Source: a bacterium
GTDB taxonomy: Bacteria; BMS3Abin14
DNA: 14,269 nt
Assembly: GCA_022865845.1 (NCBI GenBank)
Contig: JALHUC010000123.1
Location: forward strand, 1-14,269
Reading direction: 5' to 3'
This document shows positions 5,446-13,621 of this stretch, piece by piece. Within the stretch, counting starts at the first letter, position 1; the number at the start of each line of letters is the position of its first letter. Under the pieces are notes generated by a model, which saw only the letters and a program-made list of their open reading frames with translations, was not told the origin of the DNA and searched no databases. The position numbers were made by a program, and so were the translations under genes.

Positions 5446-8171
5446 TAACGGTTCGGGTAGATGAGCTCGCCCAGGAGATAGGGATAAGTCCGGATGAGCT
5501 CTTCTCACAGCTGAAATCCATGGGCTTTGACGTGGTCAATGTCACGAGCAGCGTGGAGCGTAACCTGGTGGATATGGTCAGAGATATGCTCACCGGTGGA
5601 GCTCCCAAAGAGAGAGAGGAGAGCACCTGGAGAAGGATCGTTTCTGTCCGCAAGGGCGAATCGGAACGTGCGGTAGAGATTCGTATGGAAGAGTCCCCTG
5701 GAGAGGACGAAGTTGAGGGATTTTCCGAAGAACCTTCCGAAGAGCCTTCCGGGGAAGCTGCAGAGGGTCTTGAGCCTAAGGCTGAGAGCCTGGAGGAGGT
5801 GTCTGCTGAAGCGGATGGGGTTCGGGTTGATGAAGAAGAACCTGAATCAGCTGCCGGGGAAGTAGCTGCCGGGGATGTCTCCGGGAAACTAGCCGATGTT
5901 GCAGCCGATACGGATAAAAAGAAGAAAAAGCAGATCCCTCTCACGACCCTCGCTATCGAAAAGCATCTCTCGAATGTTGGTACCGAGATACCCACGGCAA
6001 GAGTGATCCGGCAGGCTGAGCCTGCCAAACCTGCTAAAACATCGTCAGAAACTCCGGCAGTGACTGATGTCACCGATAAAGGGACTGATGCCACCGATAA
6101 GAAGGTAAAGGTCAAAAAGATCCTTATCGCTGAAGAGGAAATACCCGAGAAGGGCTCCGCAAAGAAAGGCCGCAAGTCCACCATCAAGGATATAATCGTT
6201 GAGGAAGATGATTTTGATGATCTGAGTGATGATCTCACAGATGATCTGGCTGGTGATGAGAAAACGGCGATAGAGGAACCGACCCTGAAAGTGGTAGAGA
6301 TAAAACATTCCACTTCACCCCAGCCTGCGAGGCGCAAGGAGCAGCCCAGACGGAGACTGAGAAAATCCAAGAAAAGGAATGATACTCCTGAGGAGGAAAC
6401 GGCTTTGGAAGCTCCTAATTTAGTTCCCAGGAGCATTCGTATTACCGCCGGGCTTACGGTCAGTGACCTCGCGGGGCTGACAGGAACCAAGGCTTCTGAG
6501 ATCATCAAGATTCTTTTCCAACTGGGTATTATGGCCACGATCAATCAGACACTGGAACCCGAAACTGCGGGTCTTGTGGGGAGCGAACTAGGTTTCGAGG
6601 TTGATGTCCAGGCCCACTCCATGGATGACCTGTTGAAGGAGGAGCCTGACACCCCTGAGAACCTGCTGCCGCGCCCGCCTGTTGTCACTGTTATGGGACA
6701 CGTTGACCATGGCAAGACCTCCCTCCTGGACGCTGTGAGGATGACGGATGTTGTATCCAGTGAGGCTGGAGGTATTACCCAGCACATTGGTGCCCACCTT
6801 GTTCATCACAGCAAGGGCAGCCTGGTATTTCTCGACACACCAGGTCACGAGGCGTTCACTGCCATGCGTGCCAGGGGAGCCGGGGTGACCGATATCGTTG
6901 TCCTGGTTGTCGCTGCGGACGATGGGGTCAAACCCCAGACCAAAGAGGCTATTGACCACGCCAGGGCGGCTGGAGTCCCGATCCTGGTGGCTATCAACAA
7001 AATTGACAAGCCGGAGGCTGATCCCGAGCGTGTTATGCGCGAGTTGTCCGATAATGGTGTCGTCTCGGAAGCGTGGGGGGGTGATTGCCTGTTCGCCAAC
7101 GTTTCGGCAAAACAGCGCACCGGGATCGATGAACTCCTTGACCTTATTCTTCTTCAGGCGGAGATGCTGGAGCTTGGGGCCGATCCTAACCGTGAAGCGA
7201 GAGGTACGGTAATAGAGTCCAAACTGGACAAAGGCCGGGGACCGGTTGCCACCATGCTTGTTCAAAAGGGTACACTGAGGCCCGGCGACCTCATGGTCGC
7301 GGGTTCAGTCATGGGACGTGTCCGCGCACTGGTTGATGACAGAGGCAAGAAGCTTGCAGATGCTGGCCCGTCGATTCCGGTGGAGGTTCTGGGGCTAAGC
7401 AGCGTACCCCTTGCAGGTGATCCTTTTGTGGTCTTTACGGATGAACTCAAGGCCAAAAGAGTGGCCCAGATGAGAGAAACAGCCGCCAGGGAGATGAAGA
7501 CAAGCCATAAGAAGATCACCCTGGAGGATCTTTACCACCAGATACAGGAAGGCCAGGTCAAGGACCTGGGTGTTGTTCTCAAGGCGGACGTCCAGGGATC
7601 GGTGGAAGCAATACGGGACGCTTTGATCAAACAGGCCACCGACGAGGTCAGGGTCAAGGTTCTCCACGAAGGAACAGGAGGCATCAACGAGGGCGATGTC
7701 ATGCTTGCTTCCGCATCCAACGCGATCATCATCGGTTTTAACGTGCGCCCGGACAACAAGGCTCTGGAAATCGTGCGCCGTGAACAGGTCGATGTACGTT
7801 TTTACAATGTCATTTATGATGTGGTTAAGGATATCCGCGATGCTCTCAAGGGTCTTCTGTCACCGATATTTACAGAAGAGGTCCTGGGACGCGCCGAGAT
7901 CCGTGAAACCTTCCAGGTTCCCAAAGTGGGCACCATAGCCGGTTGTTATGTTGTTGACGGCCTTATCAAAAGAAACGCCCAGGTGAGGGTGGTCAGGGAC
8001 GGGATTGTCATCCATGATGGGAAGATTGACTCTCTGAGACGGTTTAAAGATGACGCTCGGGAGGTCGCCTCTGGCTATGAATGCGGTATTGGTCTCGAGA
8101 ATTTTAACGACCTCAAACAGGGCGACATCATTGAAAACTATATGATGATCGAACATGAGGCCGAACTGTAG
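5442..8171 (+). CDS. infB: Translation initiation factor IF-2
   Basis: GTPase that delivers initiator tRNA to the 30S subunit and promotes subunit joining. An IF2_N module is at about 1-50 and a second at about 331-382 (SIRITAGLTVSDLAGL). Between them is a long charged linker with KKKKK (159-163). The G domain has GHVDHGKT (419-426), DTPGHEAF (465-472) and NKID (519-522), followed by the beta-barrel and C-terminal domains that contact initiator tRNA. The 909-aa length is close to the 890 aa of E. coli IF2. GGGAGG (5427-5432) and a 4-bp overlap with the previous gene fix the start. The linker contains internal tandem repeats: TDVTDKG/TDATDKK (208-221) from a 21-bp repeat, and DDLS, DDLT, DDLA from a 12-bp repeat near 6217-6252. 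No truncation or frameshift is visible. Confidence 0.98.
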   Translation: MITVRVDELAQEIGISPDELFSQLKSMGFDVVNVTSSVERNLVDMVRDMLTGGAPKEREESTWRRIVSVRKGESERAVEIRMEESPGEDEVEGFSEEPSEEPSGEAAEGLEPKAESLEEVSAEADGVRVDEEEPESAAGEVAAGDVSGKLADVAADTDKKKKKQIPLTTLAIEKHLSNVGTEIPTARVIRQAEPAKPAKTSSETPAVTDVTDKGTDATDKKVKVKKILIAEEEIPEKGSAKKGRKSTIKDIIVEEDDFDDLSDDLTDDLAGDEKTAIEEPTLKVVEIKHSTSPQPARRKEQPRRRLRKSKKRNDTPEEETALEAPNLVPRSIRITAGLTVSDLAGLTGTKASEIIKILFQLGIMATINQTLEPETAGLVGSELGFEVDVQAHSMDDLLKEEPDTPENLLPRPPVVTVMGHVDHGKTSLLDAVRMTDVVSSEAGGITQHIGAHLVHHSKGSLVFLDTPGHEAFTAMRARGAGVTDIVVLVVAADDGVKPQTKEAIDHARAAGVPILVAINKIDKPEADPERVMRELSDNGVVSEAWGGDCLFANVSAKQRTGIDELLDLILLQAEMLELGADPNREARGTVIESKLDKGRGPVATMLVQKGTLRPGDLMVAGSVMGRVRALVDDRGKKLADAGPSIPVEVLGLSSVPLAGDPFVVFTDELKAKRVAQMRETAAREMKTSHKKITLEDLYHQIQEGQVKDLGVVLKADVQGSVEAIRDALIKQATDEVRVKVLHEGTGGINEGDVMLASASNAIIIGFNVRPDNKALEIVRREQVDVRFYNVIYDVVKDIRDALKGLLSPIFTEEVLGRAEIRETFQVPKVGTIAGCYVVDGLIKRNAQVRVVRDGIVIHDGKIDSLRRFKDDAREVASGYECGIGLENFNDLKQGDIIENYMMIEHEAEL
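6063..6104 (+). repeat. 21-bp tandem repeat inside the infB linker
   Basis: Two copies of a 21-bp unit agree at 17 of 21 positions and encode TDVTDKG and TDATDKK. Both contain ACTGAT and ACCGATA, the same words found in array 5 before nusA (ACTGATC, ACCGATA). The unit length is 3 x 7, which preserves the reading frame. Confidence 0.7.
6217..6252 (+). repeat. 12-bp tandem repeat inside the infB linker
   Basis: Three copies of a 12-bp unit each starting GATGATCT encode DDLS, DDLT and DDLA. They form a very acidic stretch in the IF2 linker. This is ordinary slippage-type variation in a disordered region. Confidence 0.65.
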
Positions 8172-8201
8172 CATTAGCCAGCCAGCGGGAAGGTCCTGCC
8201 A

Positions 8202-8483
8202 GTGGTCATCGGAGTTCTCCGGCTTACCCTCTTTCTATCAGAGAGCGGTTCCCTGAAGGGGAAACGAAGGATCCTGAGAAGTATCAAGGATCGCCTTCGC
8301 TCCCAGTTCAACGTTTCTGTGGCCGAGGTGGACTACCAGGACCTCTGGCAGAAGGCGGAATTGGCCATCGCCCTTGCGGCAACGGACAGGGTGTACGCTG
8401 ACAAGGTGCTCCAGACGATACTGGGCAAGGTGGAATCCTGGCGTCTGGCCGAAGTCATCGATGTGCAGGTGGAGATCTTTTAA
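8202..8483 (+). CDS. ylxP: DUF503 family protein YlxP
   Basis: A 93-aa protein recognised by its N-terminus (VIGVLRLTLFLSESGSLKGKRRILRSIKDRLRSQFNVSVAEVDYQDLWQKAELAIALAATD), the hallmark of DUF503. Its position between infB and rbfA is the same as that of Bacillus ylxP. The family forms a small ferredoxin-like alpha/beta fold. Its role is not firmly established; the location suggests ribosome assembly or initiation. The start codon is GTG at 8202. GGAAGG (8188-8193) lies eight bases before it, and 30 bp separate it from the infB stop. Immediately after the TAA stop a 7-bp repeat array begins. Confidence 0.9.
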   Translation: MVIGVLRLTLFLSESGSLKGKRRILRSIKDRLRSQFNVSVAEVDYQDLWQKAELAIALAATDRVYADKVLQTILGKVESWRLAEVIDVQVEIF

Positions 8484-8511
8484 TAGTAATTAGTGATCGG
8501 TAATCAGTGAT
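8484..8511 (+). repeat. Heptanucleotide array 6, consensus (T/C)(A/G)GT(G/A)AT, four units
   Basis: Four gap-free 7-mers, TAGTAAT, TAGTGAT, CGGTAAT and CAGTGAT, start on the first base after the ylxP stop codon. The following seven bases (CGGTTTA) keep CGGT. The array is the approximate inverse complement of array 7, 20 bp downstream. Confidence 0.85.
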
Positions 8512-8559
8512 CGGTTTAAAAAGTTCTTACCAATCACGGATCACGGATTACAGATCACG
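8492..8559 (+). promoter_or_regulatory. Long imperfect hairpin formed by inverted arrays 6 and 7, before rbfA
   Basis: Aligning 8492-8514 with the reverse complement of 8537-8559 gives 19 matches in 23 positions, the four mismatches lying exactly 7 apart. The loop is 22 bases. The structure ends nine bases before the rbfA ATG and covers the place where a ribosome site would be expected. It could limit rbfA translation or protect a processed end. Function is inferred only. Confidence 0.5.
8531..8558 (+). repeat. Heptanucleotide array 7, consensus GGAT(C/T)AC, four units
   Basis: Units CAATCAC, GGATCAC, GGATTAC and AGATCAC run without gaps, ending ten bases before the rbfA start. They are inverted relative to array 6. 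The array takes up the region where the rbfA Shine-Dalgarno site should be. Confidence 0.85.
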
Positions 8560-8568
8560 GAATTTATA

Positions 8569-8931
8569 ATGACCCGAACCTTCGATTACAAAAGAGCCGA
8601 TAGAGTCAGTGAACTTTTAAAACATGAGCTGTCGGAGATCATCCTCAAAGAGGCCAAGGATCCGGGTATCGGGGAGGTAACGATCACGAGGATCAAGGTA
8701 AGCGATGATATCAGGTCGGCCATGGTGTATTTCGGGGTCCTGGACAGGACCACCGAGGTCCAGCAGGTGGAGGAAGGTTTGCAGCGGGCCAGCAGCTACA
8801 TGCAGCGCCTGCTGGGTAAACGTTTGCGGCTCAGACATATTCCCAAGCTAACATTCGTTTTTGACCGAAACCTCGATTACAGTTTCAAGATCTCGAAGAT
8901 CCTCAGTGAGATCGATGAAGAGGGTGGCTGA
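8569..8931 (+). CDS. rbfA: Ribosome-binding factor A
   Basis: KH-type protein that binds the 30S subunit near helix 1 and helix 44 of 16S rRNA and is needed for late maturation and cold growth in E. coli. The 120-aa length is normal. The N-terminus RADRVSELLKHELSEIILKEAKDPGIGEVTITRIKVSDD (about 9-47) and the C-terminal block LRLRHIPKLTFVFDRNLDYSFKISKIL (about 86-112) are characteristic. The ATG at 8569 is preceded by only a weak match, CGGAA (8558-8562), inside repeat array 7, so translation may depend on coupling or on the hairpin opening. truB starts ten bases after the stop. The nrnA-type DHH phosphoesterase gene often found between rbfA and truB in related gene orders is absent. Confidence 0.94.
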   Translation: MTRTFDYKRADRVSELLKHELSEIILKEAKDPGIGEVTITRIKVSDDIRSAMVYFGVLDRTTEVQQVEEGLQRASSYMQRLLGKRLRLRHIPKLTFVFDRNLDYSFKISKILSEIDEEGG

Positions 8932-8941
8932 GCTGGCTCGG

Positions 8942-9880
8942 ATGAGGGGAAAAAAGGAGGATCAAGGATCAGGGGTCCAGGGCATTTTGATCGTTGATAA
9001 ACCCGAAGGGCTCACCTCCCACGATGTGGTTCAGAAGGTCAGGCGGACTTATGCCCTCCGCCAGGTGGGACATACGGGGACTCTGGATCCCATCGCTTCA
9101 GGCGTCCTTGTCCTGCTGGTGGGTTCAGCGACCCGTATAGCACAGTACCTTCAGGAGGATGACAAGGAATACCATCTGGTCCTGAAGCTGGGGCTTGAGA
9201 CCGACACCCAGGATATCACCGGTCAGACCCTGAATGAAGTGGATCCGTCCGGTATCACAGAGGTAGACCTGAATGCGGCAGTGGATCGTTACAGGGGGAC
9301 TTTTTCCCAGATTCCTCCCTCTTTTTCAGCGGTGAAGCAGGCAGGACAGCCGCTGTACAAGCTTGCACGGCAGGGTGTCCGGGTCCAGGCTGATCCCCGG
9401 TCCGTCACCATCTATAGTATGGAAGTGTCGGAGGTGGTCCTGCCTCATGTGTCCATGAAGGTCGTTTGTTCAAAAGGTACCTATATGAGGACACTGTGCC
9501 ACGATATAGGCCGCGACCTGGGCGTAGGGGGATGCATGGAGTCGCTTATAAGGGTGCGAAGCGGGCAATTTCCCCTGGAGGAAGCCATCGAGCTTGACAG
9601 GGTGGTAAACGATCCCTCACCGGAACAATGGCTCAGGCAGGCGTCTGACGGCCTTGGTTTTCCTGTGATCGAGCCCGGTGATGAGGATCTGATGAGACTT
9701 GTGTCCGGGACCCGTATCCGTTGCGATGACTGCAGCCGGGAGGGGTTGGTTTCGGTGACTAGAAGGGGCCGTCTGATCGCCCTGGCCGAAGCATTGAATA
9801 CAGAAGGAACGGTCATGCTCTCCCCGCGCAGGGTCCTTGAGCCTGACCTCAAAGAACTTTTCAAACAAATGGATAAGTGA
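8942..9880 (+). CDS. truB: tRNA pseudouridine-55 synthase TruB
   Basis: Converts uridine 55 in the T-loop of most tRNAs to pseudouridine. From the chosen ATG the protein has 312 aa. The family core begins with GILIVDKPEGLTSHDVVQKVR, and the catalytic aspartate is D49 in GHTGTLDPIASGVL. The KGTYMRTLCHDIG block follows, and a C-terminal PUA-like domain lies near RIRCDDCSREGLVSVTRRGRLIALAEA. The ATG at 8942 keeps the gene just outside rbfA; the frame is open further up (ATG at 8915, GTG at 8924), but those starts overlap rbfA. No good ribosome site precedes 8942. Family members often start at or just before GILIVDKP, so the first 14 or so residues are extra. They are encoded in part by a heptad-like stretch at 8957-8977. 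A TTG start at 8986 is possible but lacks a site at proper distance. Confidence 0.92.
   Translation: MRGKKEDQGSGVQGILIVDKPEGLTSHDVVQKVRRTYALRQVGHTGTLDPIASGVLVLLVGSATRIAQYLQEDDKEYHLVLKLGLETDTQDITGQTLNEVDPSGITEVDLNAAVDRYRGTFSQIPPSFSAVKQAGQPLYKLARQGVRVQADPRSVTIYSMEVSEVVLPHVSMKVVCSKGTYMRTLCHDIGRDLGVGGCMESLIRVRSGQFPLEEAIELDRVVNDPSPEQWLRQASDGLGFPVIEPGDEDLMRLVSGTRIRCDDCSREGLVSVTRRGRLIALAEALNTEGTVMLSPRRVLEPDLKELFKQMDK
8957..8977 (+). repeat. Candidate heptanucleotide array 8 within truB N-terminal coding sequence
   Basis: Units GAGGATC, AAGGATC and AGGGGTC follow without gaps. The next seven bases (CAGGGCA) may be a decayed copy. It directly follows a purine-rich GGAGG. It is short and could be chance, but the exact period and the position at a gene junction match the other arrays. 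Confidence 0.45.
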
Positions 9881-9913
9881 TATATTTTTCCCTTTTCGGA
9901 AGGAGGAAGAACC

Positions 9914-10183
9914 ATGCCGCTCAGCAGTGACTCTAAGCGGGAGATCATCGACGGAAACAGACTGCACGACAGCGATACAGGGTCGTCTGAAGTTCAGATA
10001 GCTCTTTTGTCGAAGCGAATCGAGGAACTTACCGAACACTTCAAGGTCCACAGCAAGGACCATCATTCCCGTGTCGGTCTTTTAAGACTCGTCGGCCGCC
10101 GTCGCCGTTTGCTCAACTATCTTAGAACGACCGATATCGAGAGATATCGCGCTATCGTCAAGAAGCTGGGCCTCCGCAGATAG
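9914..10183 (+). CDS. rpsO: 30S ribosomal protein S15
   Basis: Primary 16S rRNA-binding protein of the 30S platform. The 89-aa length is standard. The conserved stretches [48 protein letters not shown] (about 24-71) and the C-terminal [12 protein letters not shown] are unmistakable. AAGGAGG (9900-9906), seven bases before the ATG, is the strongest ribosome site in the window, as expected for a ribosomal protein. It sits in the conserved truB-rpsO-pnp order, 33 bp after truB and 37 bp before pnp. In E. coli S15 represses its own translation through a pseudoknot; no such structure was identified here. Confidence 0.98.
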   Translation: MPLSSDSKREIIDGNRLHDSDTGSSEVQIALLSKRIEELTEHFKVHSKDHHSRVGLLRLVGRRRRLLNYLRTTDIERYRAIVKKLGLRR

Positions 10184-10220
10184 TCTCCGAATATACCCAG
10201 ACATTTTCAGGAGTGCCATA

Positions 10221-12335
10221 ATGAAGCATCAAGTGCAATTAGAATGGGGTGGAAGGACCATCACCCTTGAGACGGGCGCAGTGGCCAGGCAGGCCAGCGG
10301 TGCCGTGTGGGCAAGATACGCCGACACGGTTGTCCTGGCTACAGCAGTTGCCATGCCCGAACCGAGGGAAGGTGTCAGTTTTCTTCCCCTAACGGTTAAC
10401 TATCAGGAGAAGACTTACGCCGCCGGCAAGATTCCCGGCGGCTTTTTTAAGAGAGAAGGTCGTCCCACCGAGAAAGACACTCTCACCAGCAGGCTCATCG
10501 ATCGGTCGATCAGACCCCTGTTCCCCAAGGGGTTCAACCACGAGGTCCAGGTCATTATCAATATCCTCTCCGTCGACAAGGAGAACGATGCTGATATTCT
10601 GGGGCTGGTAGCCTCCTCGGCAGCCCTCATCCTGTCTGATATACCTTTTGATACGACATTGGGAGCTGTAAGGGTTGGGCTGATCGATGGTAAATATGTT
10701 CTTAACCCGACCTATGGGCAGCTCGAGACGAGTAAGATCGATCTCATTGTTGGCGGTACCCGGGAAGCTGTTATCATGGTCGAAGGTGAAGCCAAGGAAG
10801 CCTCCGAGGAAGAGATGCTCGAGGCCCTGGAGTTTGCCCACGTGGAGATCCGGAATATCATCGACCTCCAGGAACAGCTTCTTCCCCTTGCAGGCAAGGA
10901 AAAGTGGGATTTTCAGCCACCTGTCGGAGATGAAGCTCTTGCTGAAACGGTACAACAGTTCTGCCGGAGTGAAATTGCCGAGGCCATCAGGATCGCTGAC
11001 AAGAAGGACCGGAAGGTCCGCTTGAAGGAGATCCGGGAACAGGCTGTGTTCGAATACGGTATCGGTGAGGATGGTGAATCCCGTTCAGGTGAGATCGACG
11101 ATATTTTCAGGTCCATGGAAAAGGACCTCATGCGGACTATGGTCCTTGAAGAAGGCCGCCGGATCGACGGACGTAAACCGGACGAGATCCGGGATATCAC
11201 GTGTGAGGTGGGAGTCCTCCCACGGACCCACGGCAGCGCCCTCTTTACCAGGGGTGAGACCCAGGCCCTGGTCGTCACCACCCTCGGTACCAAAGATGAC
11301 GAACAGATCATGGACACTCTTGAGGTGGACTACAGACGAAGGTTCATGCTTCACTATAACTTTCCTCCCTTTTCCACTGGCGAGGCCAAGTTCCTCAGGG
11401 GACCCGCGCGCAGGGAGATCGGCCATGGAAACCTGGCCCAGAGGAGCTTCCTTCCTGTCCTCCCGACCAAAGACCAATTCCCCTACACTGTAAGGGTCGT
11501 GTCTGACGTGCTGGAGTCCAACGGTTCTTCCTCCATGGCCACCATTTGCGGGGGAAGCCTTTCCATGATGGATGCCGGTATACCCGTTCCCAAGGCGGTG
11601 GCAGGTATTGCCATGGGTCTTATCTTCACACCGGAAAAATCGGTGGTTATCTCTGACATCCTTGGGGCCGAAGACCATCTCGGTGACATGGATTTCAAAG
11701 TGGCGGGAACCCGGGACGGTATCACCGCATTTCAGATGGACCTGAAGATCACTGGCGTGAGCCGGGAAGTGATGGGTGTAGCCCTGCAGCAGGCGAAAGC
11801 CGGCCGTGCCCATATCCTGAACGAGATGGACAAGGCGTTAAGCGCACCCCGTGAAACCATGTCCCCCTACGCTCCTCGTATCATCACCATCCAGGTCAAG
11901 CCCGACAAGATCCGGGAGATCATCGGCCCTGGCGGCAAGGTGATCCGGGGAATCGTTGAGGCCACTGGTGTCAAAATAGAAGTAGAAGACGACGGTACAG
12001 TGCTCATAGCCTCTTCCGATGAGGTCGCAGCCCAGAAGGCCATCGATATGATCAAGGCCATCGTGGAAGACCCCGAGATCGGCAGGATCTACCGCGGTGT
12101 CGTCAAGAAAGTTATGGATTTCGGTGCTTTTGTAGAGGTTGTCACAGGTACCGACGGACTTGTTCACATTTCACAACTCGCTGAACACCGGGTTGCCAAG
12201 GTCGAGGATGTTGTAAAGGAAGGGGATGTTGTAAACGTCAAGGTCCTTGATATTGACCGCGACGGCAAGATCCGCCTGAGTATGAAGGAGGCTGAAAGGG
12301 ATCTGGCCTCTGGTGGCAAACCGGACCCCGAATAA
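10221..12335 (+). CDS. pnp: Polyribonucleotide nucleotidyltransferase (PNPase)
   Basis: Phosphorolytic 3'-5' exoribonuclease, usually trimeric and part of RNA degradation complexes. All domains are present in the 704 aa. The first RNase PH domain is at about 1-140, the helical linker at about 230-315, and the catalytic second RNase PH domain at about 315-545. SSS at 436-438 and GDMDFKVAGTRDG from 488 carry the phosphate- and metal-binding residues. The KH domain has GPGGK at 569-573, and the S1 domain runs from about 621 (GRIYRGVVKKVMDFGAFVEV). AGGAG (10209-10213) is seven bases before the ATG. The spacer to rpsO is too short to hold the large RNase III hairpin that autoregulates E. coli pnp. 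The M16 peptidase gene begins 14 bp after the stop. Confidence 0.98.
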   Translation: MKHQVQLEWGGRTITLETGAVARQASGAVWARYADTVVLATAVAMPEPREGVSFLPLTVNYQEKTYAAGKIPGGFFKREGRPTEKDTLTSRLIDRSIRPLFPKGFNHEVQVIINILSVDKENDADILGLVASSAALILSDIPFDTTLGAVRVGLIDGKYVLNPTYGQLETSKIDLIVGGTREAVIMVEGEAKEASEEEMLEALEFAHVEIRNIIDLQEQLLPLAGKEKWDFQPPVGDEALAETVQQFCRSEIAEAIRIADKKDRKVRLKEIREQAVFEYGIGEDGESRSGEIDDIFRSMEKDLMRTMVLEEGRRIDGRKPDEIRDITCEVGVLPRTHGSALFTRGETQALVVTTLGTKDDEQIMDTLEVDYRRRFMLHYNFPPFSTGEAKFLRGPARREIGHGNLAQRSFLPVLPTKDQFPYTVRVVSDVLESNGSSSMATICGGSLSMMDAGIPVPKAVAGIAMGLIFTPEKSVVISDILGAEDHLGDMDFKVAGTRDGITAFQMDLKITGVSREVMGVALQQAKAGRAHILNEMDKALSAPRETMSPYAPRIITIQVKPDKIREIIGPGGKVIRGIVEATGVKIEVEDDGTVLIASSDEVAAQKAIDMIKAIVEDPEIGRIYRGVVKKVMDFGAFVEVVTGTDGLVHISQLAEHRVAKVEDVVKEGDVVNVKVLDIDRDGKIRLSMKEAERDLASGGKPDPE

Positions 12336-12349
12336 CCTCTATCCCCTGA

Positions 12350-13621
12350 ATGACCTCTAGATCAGGAACAGGCGTTGTCAAGGAAATCCTCCCTAATGGG
12401 CTCAGGGTAATTATTGAGCCTCTTAGGGAGTTTTCCTCTGTCAGCATGGGAATCTGGGTCCTGGCCGGTTCCAGGGACGAAGAGGCCAGCCAATCCGGCA
12501 TCAGCCACCTCATCGAACATCTCACCTTCAAGGGAACATCACGCCGCACGGCAAAGCAGATCGCCCTCGAAACAGATTCCATGGGCGGTTCCCTCAACGC
12601 TTTTACCAGCAAGGAGTTTACCTCCTTCTACGCAAGGGTCCTGGGAGAAAACCTTTCCCAATCCATGGATCTCCTTTCAGACATCACCTTACATTCGCAA
12701 TTTGACGCCCAGGAGCTTTCCAAGGAAAAAGATGTCATCCTCCAGGAGATCTCCATGGTGGAGGACACGCCTGACGATCTCATACACGATCTGCACTGCC
12801 AGGAGTTCTGGGCGGATCAGAGCCTTGGAAGGCCGATACTTGGAACGCCAGACTCTCTCATGTCCCTCACGCGAGAACATGTCCTGGATTTCCACGCAAA
12901 CAGATATAGCGCTGGACAGATGATCATTACGGCGTCGGGGGCTCTTGAACCTGACAGGTTCCTCCGTGAGGTTGAAGATGCCTTTGGAGACCTGGAAAAA
13001 GGAGACCAACAGGTTCCGTGGGAACCTACCAGGGCTACTCCCGGTGTATGCGTCAAAAACCGTCCCATCGAGCAGGTCCATACCTGTATCGGTTGCCAGG
13101 GACTGGCTGCCGATGACAAACGCCGGTATGTGATGTATCTCCTCAATACGATCCTCGGAGGCGGAATGAGCTCAAGGCTGTTCCAGAAGATCAGGGAGGA
13201 GTACGGTCTGGCCTATTCCGTCTTCAGTTACCATTCTGCATACCAGGACACAGGGGTTCACACAGTGTACTGTGGTACCTCCATTGACGGGTTTCCCAAA
13301 AGCATGGAGATCATCAGGGAAGAGACACAGCGGCTTACTGCAGAGAGGGTCCTTGATGTTGAACTTGCAACGTGCAAAAGGCAACTCAAGGGGAACCTTC
13401 TGCTTGGGCTGGAAAGTACGAGCAACAGGATGAACCAGCTGGCGAAGAACGAGATCTTTTCCGGCCGTCATGTCACTCCGGAGGAGATCGGAGAGGGCAT
13501 CGAAGCTGTCACAGCCGATGATATCCGTGATCTGTCGTCGATGCTTTTCCAGAAGGATGCCTTTGCCGTAACGGTGATAGGTCCAGTGAGTGAGGCTGAG
13601 GTCCATGAGATCGTGGGATAG
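12350..13621 (+). CDS. M16 family (pitrilysin-like) zinc peptidase
   Basis: Zinc metallopeptidase of the processing-peptidase-like M16 type; 423 aa is a single-chain subunit. The inverted zinc motif HxxEH is at 53-57 (HLIEH), and the third ligand is probably E133 in [10 protein letters not shown]. The C-terminal M16 half includes [33 protein letters not shown], where the family has conserved Arg/Tyr residues. Genes of this family follow pnp in many bacteria (for example the YmxG/MlpA type in Bacillus); the natural substrate is generally unclear. No signal peptide is visible, suggesting a cytoplasmic protein. The ATG at 12350 gives the standard N-terminus ([13 protein letters not shown]), but the 14-bp gap after pnp has no Shine-Dalgarno match. 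Translation may therefore rely on reinitiation by ribosomes finishing pnp. Confidence 0.93.
   Translation: MTSRSGTGVVKEILPNGLRVIIEPLREFSSVSMGIWVLAGSRDEEASQSGISHLIEHLTFKGTSRRTAKQIALETDSMGGSLNAFTSKEFTSFYARVLGENLSQSMDLLSDITLHSQFDAQELSKEKDVILQEISMVEDTPDDLIHDLHCQEFWADQSLGRPILGTPDSLMSLTREHVLDFHANRYSAGQMIITASGALEPDRFLREVEDAFGDLEKGDQQVPWEPTRATPGVCVKNRPIEQVHTCIGCQGLAADDKRRYVMYLLNTILGGGMSSRLFQKIREEYGLAYSVFSYHSAYQDTGVHTVYCGTSIDGFPKSMEIIREETQRLTAERVLDVELATCKRQLKGNLLLGLESTSNRMNQLAKNEIFSGRHVTPEEIGEGIEAVTADDIRDLSSMLFQKDAFAVTVIGPVSEAEVHEIVG

Noticed and set aside
5186..6544. A long open frame (452 codons) on the minus strand opposite the ylxR-ylxQ end and the infB linker
   Set aside because: It is serine-rich low-complexity sequence, the mirror image of the Glu/Asp/Lys codons of the IF2 linker. 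It shows no recognisable domain and lies opposite well-supported genes.
2547..8558. CRISPR array
   Set aside because: The repeats are 7 bp with no spacers between units, and there are no cas genes. CRISPR repeats are longer and separated by unique spacers.
8861..8941. Longer truB starting at 8861 inside rbfA
   Set aside because: It would overlap rbfA by 71 bp and add residues read from rbfA codons in another frame. No homologous N-terminus is recognisable.
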